Below are positions 12,826 through 21,900 of a stretch of DNA of 35,188 bases, piece after piece. Positions within the stretch are counted from its first letter, which is position 1; each line of letters begins with the position of its first letter. The stretch is taken from the NCBI GenBank assembly GCA_035762175.1, contig DASTPP010000044.1:1-35188 (forward strand), given 5' to 3'. The notes beneath the pieces were generated by a model. That model was not told the origin of the DNA. It saw nothing but the letters and a program-made list of their open reading frames with translations, and did no database searches. A program made the translations under genes and the position numbers. The stretch is from DASTPP01 sp035762175 (GTDB taxonomy: Bacteria; Myxococcota_A; Polyangia; Polyangiales; Polyangiaceae).

Positions 12826-13953
12826 ATGAACGAGGCTCCCTCTGGCGTGGTGCGGTCCCGGCCGTCTGGCGCGCGTGCCGGGCGTCAGACCCCGATCGCC
12901 CTCGCGCTTTGGCTGGTCGCCGCGCCGTGGCTCGACGGCTGTTCGGTCTCGGCCGAGGTGTCGCGCCGCCCGGCCCGCGCGCCGCAGCCGCCCGCCCCCC
13001 GCGCCGAGGTCGTCGAGGCGCCCGTCGTGACCTTGCCGCTCGCGCCGCCGCTCGACGATCCGACGGCCGAGCTCTCCGACCTCGCCTGGGCGGGCGACGA
13101 GCTCTTCTTGCTGCCGCAGTTCCCCGCGAGGTTTGGCGCCGGCGGCAGCCTGTTCAAGATCCGCCGCGCCGACATCGAGCGTTGGCTCGACGGCGACCGG
13201 CGCGGGGCCCTCGACGTCACCCCGGTCGCCTTCGACGGCGGGGGCGTCGTCGAGCGCATCGACGGCTTCCAGGGCTTCGAGGCGCTCGCGATCGAGGGCG
13301 ACCGCCTGTACCTGACCGCCGAGTCGCGCAGCGAGGGGCGAATGCGCGCGCACCTGATGCGGGGCGAGCTCGACGTGGGCCGCGCCCGCGCGGGCGTGCG
13401 GGCCGACACGATGGTCGAGTTGCCCTGCCCGGGCAGCCTCGGCAACCTCTCGTACGAGGCGCTCACGGTCTACCGGGGCTCGGTCGTGACGTTCTACGAG
13501 TCGAACGGCCACGCCATCGTGAGCGAGCCCGCCGCGCTCTTCTGGGACGAGCTGCTGCACTCGTTCGAGCGGCGCCCGATGAGCCCGCTCGAGTACCGCG
13601 TCACGGGCGCGTCGGCGGCCGACGCCGCGGGGCGCTTCTGGGTCACCAACGTCTTCTGGCCCGGCGAGAAGGCGCTGCGGGCCGACGACCCCATCGCCGC
13701 CGCCTACGGCCGCGGCGCGACGCACGCCCGCTCCGAGACCGTCGAGCGCCTGGTCGAGCTGCGCATCGGCCCCGGGGGCGTCGAGCGCACGCCGACGGCG
13801 CCCCTGCAGCTCGCGCTCGCGCGCGACGAGCGCACGCGCAACTGGGAGGGCATCGCGCGCCTCGGCGAGCGGGGCTTTCTGCTCGTCGCCGACGAGCACC
13901 CGACGACGATCCTCGCCTTCGTGCCGAGCGAGGGCGGCGCGCGGCCCCGCTGA
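12826..13953 (+). CDS. Secreted beta-propeller-like protein of unknown function
   Basis: This 375-residue protein has an N-terminal hydrophobic segment (about 24-36, IALALWLVAAPWL) followed by DGCSVS. The Cys could be a lipoprotein site, but Asp at -2 is atypical for a lipobox. The rest shows repeated WD-like strands: GFQGFEALAIEGDRLYLTAES, YEALTVYRGSVVTFYES, NWEGIARLGERGFLLVADEHPTTILAFVP. These resemble the esterase-like domain of phytase and SdiA-regulated beta-propellers, but I cannot assign a family firmly. It is probably periplasmic or surface-located. ATG 12826 has GAGG only 1 nt away, so the start is uncertain; in-frame GTG codons at 12847-12850 are alternatives. Both flanking intergenic regions contain hairpins, so it is probably a single-gene transcript. 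Confidence 0.75.
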   Translation: MNEAPSGVVRSRPSGARAGRQTPIALALWLVAAPWLDGCSVSAEVSRRPARAPQPPAPRAEVVEAPVVTLPLAPPLDDPTAELSDLAWAGDELFLLPQFPARFGAGGSLFKIRRADIERWLDGDRRGALDVTPVAFDGGGVVERIDGFQGFEALAIEGDRLYLTAESRSEGRMRAHLMRGELDVGRARAGVRADTMVELPCPGSLGNLSYEALTVYRGSVVTFYESNGHAIVSEPAALFWDELLHSFERRPMSPLEYRVTGASAADAAGRFWVTNVFWPGEKALRADDPIAAAYGRGATHARSETVERLVELRIGPGGVERTPTAPLQLALARDERTRNWEGIARLGERGFLLVADEHPTTILAFVPSEGGARPR

Positions 13954-13976
13954 GCGGCCCGGGGGCCCCGGCGGCG

Positions 13977-13995
13977 TAGGCCATCCGGCCTATTT
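13977..13995 (+). terminator. Hairpin TAGGCC-ATCC-GGCCTA followed by TTTC, candidate terminator
   Basis: A 6-bp perfect stem with a 4-nt loop lies 24 nt after the beta-propeller stop, followed by a short T run. It could instead be an operator for the following gene, since a -10-like TACAAG occurs 24 nt downstream of it. Confidence 0.45.
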
Positions 13996-14015
13996 CGGGG
14001 CCGCGCGGGCGGGCG

Positions 14016-14021
14016 TACAAG
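14016..14021 (+). promoter_or_regulatory. -10-like TACAAG upstream of the lipoprotein adaptor gene
   Basis: TACAAG followed by GGGGGCC resembles the TACGAT-GGGCC elements at 1779 and 3504. It lies 46 nt before ATG 14068. Weak evidence. Confidence 0.35.
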
Positions 14022-14067
14022 GGGGCCCTCGGCGGCGCCCGCCCGGGGGGCCGCCCGACGCCCCGCC

Positions 14068-15183
14068 ATGCCCCCCCTCCGCCCCCTCGCCCTGGCGGCG
14101 CTCGCCGCCCTGCCGGCGTGCAAGCGCGCCGAGCCGCCGCCCAAGCGGCCCGTCGCCGTGCGCGTCGAGGCCCTCGCGCCCTCGTCGCCCGAGAGCCTCA
14201 CGCCCTACGGCGGCACGGTGCTCGCGCAGACGCAGGTCGAGCTCTCGTTCAAGGTGGGCGGGTACGTCAAGGGCATCGGCCGGGCGCCGGGCGGCAAGGG
14301 CGCGCGGCTCTTGCAGCCGGGCGACGCGGTCGAGAAGGGCGAGGTGCTCGCGACGCTGCGCGAAGACGATTTTCGCAACAAGCTGTCCGAGCTCTCGGGC
14401 CTGCGCAGCGACGCGGCGTCGGTCTACGCCCGCGCGAAGCTCGAGTACGAGCGCGCCGAGGGGCTCTTCGCCCAGGGCGCGATCTCGAAGGCCGAGTTCG
14501 ACTCGGTCAAGGCGCGCTACGGCTCGGCGGCGGGCGCGGCGGCGGCGGCGGGCGCGCGGGTGAGCGAGGCGAGCCTCGTGCTCTCGGACGCCAAGCTGCG
14601 GTCGCCCATCGACGGCATCGTGCTCAGCCGCGGCGTCGAGGTCGGCGCCCTCGTCGCGCCCGGCGCGCCCGTCTTCGTCATCGCCGACACGCGCACGGTG
14701 CGGGTGCTCTTCGGCGTGCCCGACGTGGTGCGCCAGGGCCTCGCGCTCGAGCGGCCGGTCGCGGTGACGAGCGACGCCATCCCCGGGAGGGTCTTCGCCG
14801 GCACCGTCACCAAGATCGCGGCCCAGGCCGACGCGCGCACGCGGGCCTTCGACGTCGAGGCGACGGTCGACAACGCCGACGGCGCCCTCAAGGTCGGCAT
14901 GGTGGCGCAGGCGGTGCTCGGGGCCTCGGGCGAGGGGCCGGGCGCCTCGCTGCTCGTGCCGCTGAGCGCCGTCGTACGCCCGCCCGGGGCGGCGAGCGGC
15001 TTCGCCGTCTTCGTCGCCGCGCCCGAAGCGGGCGCCGACGTGGCGAGGCTGCGGCGCGTGGGGCTGGGCGAGCTCGCGTCCAACCGCGTGGCCGTCACCG
15101 AGGGCATCGGCCCCGGCGAGCGCGTCATCGTGCAAGGCGCGACGCTCGTCGGCGACGGCCAGCGCGTCAACGTCATACCCTGA
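14068..15183 (+). CDS. RND-type efflux adaptor (HlyD/AcrA family) lipoprotein
   Basis: This 371-residue protein has a signal peptide with lipobox LPAC (Cys18). A first lipoyl half (VELSFKVGGYVKGI, about 57-70) and a short helical hairpin follow, with the typical AEGLFAQGAISKAEFDSVKA. Then come the second lipoyl half (KLRSPIDGIVLSRGVEVGALV) and a beta-barrel (VRVLFGVPDVV, RTRAFDVEATVDN) with a membrane-proximal end. The order and lengths fit RND-pump adaptors such as AcrA/MdtA. It would bridge an inner-membrane RND pump and an outer-membrane channel. No RND transporter gene is next to it: the next gene is convergent and encodes a kinase. The partner must be elsewhere, or the gene is a remnant of a longer operon. 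ATG 14068 gives an exact lipoprotein signal. Confidence 0.9.
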   Translation: MPPLRPLALAALAALPACKRAEPPPKRPVAVRVEALAPSSPESLTPYGGTVLAQTQVELSFKVGGYVKGIGRAPGGKGARLLQPGDAVEKGEVLATLREDDFRNKLSELSGLRSDAASVYARAKLEYERAEGLFAQGAISKAEFDSVKARYGSAAGAAAAAGARVSEASLVLSDAKLRSPIDGIVLSRGVEVGALVAPGAPVFVIADTRTVRVLFGVPDVVRQGLALERPVAVTSDAIPGRVFAGTVTKIAAQADARTRAFDVEATVDNADGALKVGMVAQAVLGASGEGPGASLLVPLSAVVRPPGAASGFAVFVAAPEAGADVARLRRVGLGELASNRVAVTEGIGPGERVIVQGATLVGDGQRVNVIP

Positions 15184-15215
15184 GCGCGCGCCGCCCGCTC
15201 GGGCGCCCGCCGCGC

Positions 15216-15218
<3 letters not shown>
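15181..15218. terminator. Shared hairpin containing both convergent stop codons
   Basis: TGAGCGCG (15181-15188) pairs with CGCGCTCA (15211-15218). These perfect 8-bp arms contain the TGA stops of the adaptor gene (plus strand) and the kinase gene (minus strand). An inner GCCCG-CT-CGGGC dyad strengthens it. It is likely a bidirectional terminator or mRNA-end stabiliser. Confidence 0.5.
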
Positions 15219-16742
<1,524 letters not shown>

Positions 16743-16786
16743 CTGGGCGGTGACGACCCGCGAAGCTGAGGGTCGTAACCTAGAAA

Positions 16787-16815
16787 CATTTACAAAGCGC
16801 GTTCCCCGCTTTCAA
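16787..16815 (-). promoter_or_regulatory. Probable kinase promoter TTGAAA-17-TAAATG
   Basis: On the minus strand TTGAAA (plus 16810-16815) and TAAATG (plus 16787-16792) are separated by 17 nt in an AT-rich patch, with a leader of about 40 nt to the kinase ATG. The -35 is good; the -10 matches only about half the consensus. Confidence 0.4.
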
Positions 16816-16858
16816 GCATCGTTCGCCCGGACATTCTCAATTTGAGGCGGCCGCAGAC

Positions 16859-16920
16859 TTGCCCACCTTGCGCAGGCTCTTGCACAAACTGCGCAATGGC
16901 TTGCGCAATCTGCGCAAAGC
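16859..16920. repeat. Iteron-like array of TTGCGCA-type motifs with 9/12-nt alternating spacing
   Basis: TTGCCCA (16859), TTGCGCA (16868), TTGCACA (16880), CTGCGCA (16889), TTGCGCA (16901) and CTGCGCA (16910) start at intervals of 9, 12, 9, 12 and 9 nt, i.e. a 21-nt double-unit. The core TGCGCA is a palindrome. The array lies about 45-105 nt upstream of the kinase promoter -35 and could be a multi-site operator. It can also be read as a heptad-like peptide repeat, but no gene is supported there. Confidence 0.6.
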
Positions 16921-17195
16921 GGCCCCCGGGCGAGACGGGCGGCCGGGTGCGAGAGGTAAGTCGAATGCCGCGGTTAACGTAGCGCCGGCCCCGCGTGCCC
17001 AGCGGCGCGGAGGCGACCCGGGGGCGTGGAGGCGAAGGCCTCACACGAGGTGCCATAGCAAAGCGTAGGCCCCGCCGCACAGAAACGCGAGATCGGCCGG
17101 CCGGGGCCCCGCCCGCCGCCGGGCCAGGGCAGGCGCCAAAGGCCCGCCGGGCAAGCGCCCCGTCGCCGCGGCGGCCGCAGCCGTTCGGGCCCCCA

Positions 17196-17218
17196 TGCGG
17201 GCCGGCCGGGAGCCCGCA
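17196..17218 (-). terminator. Candidate terminator hairpin after the NRPS operon
   Basis: TGCGGGC (17196-17202) pairs with GCCCGCA (17212-17218) around a 9-nt loop, 17 nt beyond the stop of the last operon gene. There is no T-run. Confidence 0.4.
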
Positions 17219-17234
17219 GCATACGTCGGGGGGC

Positions 17235-18155
17235 TTACGTCGCGAGCCGGTCGAGGAAGCGCTCGACCTCGCGCAGCATCGCCTCGCGGTGCTCGAGCAG
17301 CACGTAAGTATGGTCGGCGAGCGGGAAGTAGCGCACCGCGACGCGCTCGCGGCCCCGCAAGTGGGGGAACATCTCGTCGAACTGCTCGGCGAAGACGTAG
17401 CTCGACCAGCCGCCGGTGTAGACGAAGAGCGCGCGCAGGCCGCGGTCGAGCGCGCCCTCGAGCTCGCGCCGGATCTCGGCCACGGGGGGCCAGTCTTGCT
17501 CGAAGATCGAGGGCGCGTCCTCGCCCGGCAGGCCTTCGGGGGGCCCCTCGGCGCCCGGGGGCGGGGGGCGCAGGGCGCGCTCGAGCTTGCGGCGAAGGTG
17601 GCGGCCCTGGGCGCGCCAGGCCCGCCCGTCGAGCAGACGCGAGAGCAAGAGCTCGCGCCAGTAGCCGCGGGTGCGGTAGGCGTAGCCGTCGAGCATGACC
17701 ACGGCGGCGACGCGCCGGTCGGCGGCGGCGGCGCGGTGCGCATTGACCGCGCCCGAGCAGAGGCCGACGAGCACGAAGCTCTCGGCGCCGTAGCGCTCGC
17801 GCAAGAAGTCCATCGCCTCGCGGGCGTCGACGACGGCGCGCTGTTCGTACGACAGGCCGCCGTGGCGCGGGGCGCTGTCGCCGAGGGCCGACTGGTCGAG
17901 CCGCAGGGTCACGAGGCCGCGGCCGGCGAGCCTGCGGGCGAGCTCGACGTGCAGCCGGAAGGGCCCGACGCGGTGCACGAGCCCGGCGCTGAGGATGACG
18001 ACCGCCGGCCGGCCGGGCTGGGGTTCGGCGGGCAGGGTGACGACGCCGAAGAGCCCGCCCCGCTCGCCGAAGGCGTGGGCCTTCTCGGCCGGGGTGGCCA
18101 CGGGGGCGTCGGGGGTGTTGGGGTCGATCGCTCCGGTCGGGGCCCGCTTGTTCAT
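17235..18155 (-). CDS. Alpha/beta-hydrolase-fold protein with Cys nucleophile site (exosortase-associated hydrolase 1-like)
   Basis: This 306-residue alpha/beta-hydrolase has the nucleophile elbow GLCSG (131-135), so Cys133 replaces the usual Ser. Early strands read AVVILSAGLVHRVGPFRLHVELARRLAGRG and LRLDQSALGDS; near the C-terminus, PLADHTYVLLEHREAML supplies the likely catalytic His. The combination resembles the hydrolase type 1 linked to exosortase A clusters. It is the last gene of the NRPS operon; its ATG overlaps the previous stop (ATGA). The NRPS has no thioesterase, so this or its neighbour may release, edit or modify the chain. A Cys nucleophile would suit thioester chemistry, but this is inference. 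A Trp-rich GGWSSYVF segment occupies the place where the acid residue is usually found, so the triad is incomplete by eye. Confidence 0.82.
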   Translation of the reverse strand: MNKRAPTGAIDPNTPDAPVATPAEKAHAFGERGGLFGVVTLPAEPQPGRPAVVILSAGLVHRVGPFRLHVELARRLAGRGLVTLRLDQSALGDSAPRHGGLSYEQRAVVDAREAMDFLRERYGAESFVLVGLCSGAVNAHRAAAADRRVAAVVMLDGYAYRTRGYWRELLLSRLLDGRAWRAQGRHLRRKLERALRPPPPGAEGPPEGLPGEDAPSIFEQDWPPVAEIRRELEGALDRGLRALFVYTGGWSSYVFAEQFDEMFPHLRGRERVAVRYFPLADHTYVLLEHREAMLREVERFLDRLAT

Positions 18156-18994
18156 GTCTTCGCCTCGAGCGCCTCGGCGACCGTGCGCAGCGCGTCGGCG
18201 GGCAGAAAGAGCTCTTCGATCTCGTTGGGCGACCGCCAGAGGCCGCGCACGGCGGTGGGCCGGCGCTCGGGGCGGGCGCCGCGCTCGCGCAGGCGCTCGA
18301 CGAAGCGGTCGCGCTCGGGGTCGGGGTCGGACTCGACGAGCGCGACGCGCACGCCCGACAGGTCGGAGAGCGCCTCGCGGTCGACGGCGACGATCTCGGC
18401 GCGCAGCGCGGGCCCGAAGGGGAAGCCGACGAGCTCGTCGGGGCCGCTCGCGCGGGCCTGGGCGATCGTTGGCGAGAGGCGGCCGAGGCGCTCGCGCACC
18501 GCCTCGGGCCACTTGTAGAAGAAGCGCCGCCGGTCGGCGAGCACGCCCGCGTGCAGCTCGCCGAGCTCGCGCAGGTAGCGCCCGCCGTCGAGCACCGGGT
18601 CCCAGAGGACGAGGGCCTGGGGCTTGAGGCGGCGGCCGGCGAGCGCGGCGATGGTGGCGCCGAAGCGCAGGCCGACGACGGAGATCTTGCGCAGGTCGGT
18701 CGCGTCGCGCAGCTCTTGGGCGGCGGCGCGCGCGTCCTCGACCCAGCGGGCGACGCCGCCCTCGCCCGCGCGGCCGGCCGAGTCGCCGACGCCGAACCAG
18801 TCGAAGCGCAGCACGTGGAAGCCCGCGCGGGCGAGCGCGACCGAGAGCTGGCGCAGGGCCCAGTGCGTGCGCACGTGCTCCTGGGCGATGGGGGGGCAGA
18901 CGAGCACGCCGTGGTGGCGCTCGGCGCCGACGGGCGGCTCGTGCAGGGCGCCGAAGAGCGGCTCGGCCGGGTCGCCGAAGAAGAGCGGCGTCAC
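18152..18994 (-). CDS. Alpha/beta-hydrolase-like protein lacking the catalytic Ser (exosortase-associated hydrolase 2-like)
   Basis: This 280-residue protein has the fold pattern GVLVCPPIAQEHVRTHWALRQLSVALARAGFHVLRFDWFGVGDSAG, then the elbow GLRFG (108-112). Arg110 takes the place of the nucleophile. This matches what I recall of the type 2 hydrolases of exosortase A clusters, whose role is not established. It is probably not a conventional esterase: it may be a scaffold or acyl-binding partner, or use another residue. The GTG start overlaps the NRPS stop by 4 nt (GTGA) and the stop overlaps the next ATG. A pair of such hydrolases together with ACP and AMP ligase recalls the acyl-modification part of exosortase clusters, but no exosortase is visible here. 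Confidence 0.78.
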   Translation of the reverse strand: MTPLFFGDPAEPLFGALHEPPVGAERHHGVLVCPPIAQEHVRTHWALRQLSVALARAGFHVLRFDWFGVGDSAGRAGEGGVARWVEDARAAAQELRDATDLRKISVVGLRFGATIAALAGRRLKPQALVLWDPVLDGGRYLRELGELHAGVLADRRRFFYKWPEAVRERLGRLSPTIAQARASGPDELVGFPFGPALRAEIVAVDREALSDLSGVRVALVESDPDPERDRFVERLRERGARPERRPTAVRGLWRSPNEIEELFLPADALRTVAEALEAKT

Positions 18995-21900
18995 GGGGCG
19001 CGCACCGGGCCGAGCGAGCGGGCGACGTCGCCGAGCGACGAGAGCAGGAGCAGCCGCGGCGAGACGCGCACGCCCGTCGCGCGCTCGAGCTCGACGACCA
19101 GCTCCATCGCCAGGACGGAGTCGCCGCCGAGGTCGAAGAAGTTGTCGTCGGCGCCGACCTCGGGCGCCTTGAGGGCGCGCCGGAAGAGGCCGGCGAGCAG
19201 GCGCTCGGCGTCGCTCGAGGGCGGCGCGGGCGCGCGCTCGCGCCGCCGTTCGCCGACGCCGAGGCGGGCGAGCGCGGGCCGGTCGAGCTTGTTGTTGGGC
19301 GTGCGGGGCAGGGCGCGCAGCTCGACGAAAATCTGGGGGATCATGCCCTTCGGCAGGTCGCGCCGCAGGTGCTTGCGCAGGTCGGTGTCGGTCGTCGAGC
19401 GCCCGGGCCTCGGCACGTAGAAGGCGACGAGCCGGTCGTCGGCCCCCGCCTCGCGCACGACCGCCGCGGCCGCCTCGGCGAGGGCGGGGTGGCGCCCGAG
19501 GGCGGCCTCGATCTCGCCGAGCTCGATGCGGTGGCCCCGCACCTTGACCTGCTGGTCGCCGCGGCCGGCGTACTCGATCGCGCCGTCGTGGCGGAAGCGC
19601 CCGAGGTCGCCCGTGCGGTACATGCGCGCGCCGGGCGCGGGCGAGAAGGGGTCGGGCAGGAAGCGCTCGGCCGTCGCGCCGGGCCGGCCGAGGTAGCCGA
19701 GGGCGACGCCGAGGCCGCCGATGTAGATCTCGCCGTAGGCGCCCACCGGGCGGGGCGCGAGCGCGGCGTCGAGCACGTAGACCGAGGTGTTGTCGATGGG
19801 CCGGCCGATGGGAATGGGCGGCCGCGCGTCGGTGACGGCGTGGGCGGTCGACCAGATGGTCGTCTCGGTCGGGCCGTAGACGTTGACGAGGCGGGCGCCG
19901 CCCTCGAGCAGCCAGGCGGCGATCTCGGGCGGCAGCGCCTCGCCGCCGGCGAGCGCGACGAGGCCCCGCGGGTCGTAGCCGCCCGCGCGCAGGAGCCGGT
20001 AGGTCGAGGGGGTGGCCTGGAAGAGCGTCGCGCCCCGCTCGCGCATCAGCTCGGCGAGCGCCCGCCCGTCGCGCGTCGTGTCTTGATCGGCGACGACCAC
20101 CGTGCCGCCCGCCGCGAGCGGCACGTACATCTCGTAGCCCGAGATGTCGAACGAGGCCGTGACGACGGCGACGAGCACGTCGCGCTCGCCCGCGCCCGGG
20201 TCGCGGCGCATCGACGTGACGAAGTTGACGAGGCCGGCGTGCGTCACCTCGACGCCCTTGGGCGCGCCGGTCGAGCCCGAGGTGAAGATCACGTAGGCCC
20301 GGTCGCCCGGCCCGGGCCGCGCGGCCGGCGGCTCGCCCGCGGCGGGCGCGCGCTCGGCCTCGCGGCGCAGATCGCCGAGGTCGACCGCGTCGAGACCGGC
20401 GTCTTCGAGCGCGTCGCTCGCGCCCGGCTCGCTGACGCAGAGCTTGGCGGTGCGGGCCATCGCCTCGACCCGCGCGGGCGGGAACTCGGGGTCGATCGGC
20501 ACGTAGGCCGCGCCCGCCTCGAGCACCGCGAGCGGCAGGACGACCGACCAGACCGAGCGGTCGAGGCAGAGGGCGACGAGGTCGCCGCGGCCGACGCCGC
20601 GGCGGGCGAGGGCGCCGGCGAGGGCGCGGGCCCGGCGCACGAGCTCGGCGTAGGTCAGCGACTCGCCGCGCGCGTCGGCGAGCGCGACGTGCTCGGGCCG
20701 GCGCGCGGCCTGCTCGGCGACGAGGTCGAGCAGGGTCTCGCCCGGGGCCACGGGGCGGGCCGTCGCGTTCCAGTCGGTGAGCATGCGGCGCCGGTCGGCC
20801 TCGCCGACCGCGGGCAGCGCGCCCGCGGGCGTCTCGGGCGCGGCGAGCGCGGCCGCGAGCAAGGCGCAGTAGCCCTCGAGCCAGGCCCGCACCGTGCCTT
20901 CGTCCCACAGGGCCGCGGCGTACTGGCACTCGAGCACGACGCCGCCCTTCGACTCGAAGGCGTTGACGAAGAGCTCGAAGGTCTCGGCGACGCGCGGGTT
21001 CGACCGGAACGACGTCTCGAGCCCCTCGAAGCGCAGGCCCGAGCCCTCCATGCCCGTGTCGAGGTTGAAGAGCACCGAGACGAGCGGCAGCCGCCCCGGG
21101 TCGCGCGCGGCCTTCACCTTGCCCACCAGATCGCCGAGCGTGATGCGCTGGTGGTCGTAGGCGTCGAGCACCGCCCGGCGCGCGGCCTTGAGCAGGTCGG
21201 CGAAGGGCCGGGCCGGGTCGACCTCGAGGCGCAGCGGCAAGAGGTTGGCGCAGTGGCCGACGAGCATCTCGCGGCCGACCGCGTTCTGCCCCGCCGCGGG
21301 GATGCCGATGACGAGGTCGCGCTGGCCCCCGAGCCGCCCGAGGAAGGCGGCGAAGCCCGCGAGCAGCGTGACGAAGAAGCTGGCGCCCTGGCGCGCGCCG
21401 GCCCGCTTGAGCGCGGCGACCGCCTCAGGCGCGAGCGGCAGGTCGACGCGGCCCGAGGCCACCTCGCGGAAGCGGGGGCGGGGCCGGTCGGTCGGCAGCT
21501 CGAGCGGCGGCGGCGCCGGGTCGAGGCGCGCGAGCCAGTAGGCCTCTTCGCGCGCGCCGTCGCGGCCCGCCTCTTCGCGGGCGTAGGCCGAGAACGAGTG
21601 CGCCGCCGGCAGCTGGGGCGCCTGGCCCGCCCGGCGCGCGTTGTAGAGCGGCGCCAGATCTTTGAGCAGGACGGCGAACGACCAGCCGTCGCACACGACG
21701 TGGTGGGCGCCCAGAATCAGCCGGTGTTCGTCGTCGGCCATGCGCACGATCGCGGCCCGGAAGAGCGGCCCGCGGTCGAGGTCGAAGGGCGTCGACGACT
21801 CGCGCCGCACGAGCTCGCCGAGCCGCGCCTCGCGCTCGCCCTCGGGCAGCGCCGCGAAGTCGAACGCCTCGATCGGCACCGGGGCCGAGGCCCCCACGCA

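Larger units (their letters stand above)
16743..17234. other. 492-nt intergenic region with kinase promoter and TGCGCA repeat array
   Basis: It lies between the start of the kinase gene and the end of the NRPS operon, both minus strand. It contains a promoter-like pair (16787-16815), an array of TGCGCA-type repeats (16859-16920) and a terminator-like hairpin (17196-17218). Between 16925 and 17190 I see only GC-rich sequence without a convincing gene or tRNA. Confidence 0.6.

Noticed and set aside
16790..17743. 317-codon minus-strand frame over the intergenic region and hydrolase gene
   Set aside because: Ser/Arg/Ala-rich composition with no domain; it overlaps the hydrolase gene in another frame. 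The FAQIAQAIAQ stretch is just the translation of the TGCGCA array.
18991..19120. Thioesterase or reductase domain at the NRPS C-terminus
   Set aside because: Only about 40 residues follow the PCP2 Ser (3788), enough to finish the carrier fold and nothing more.
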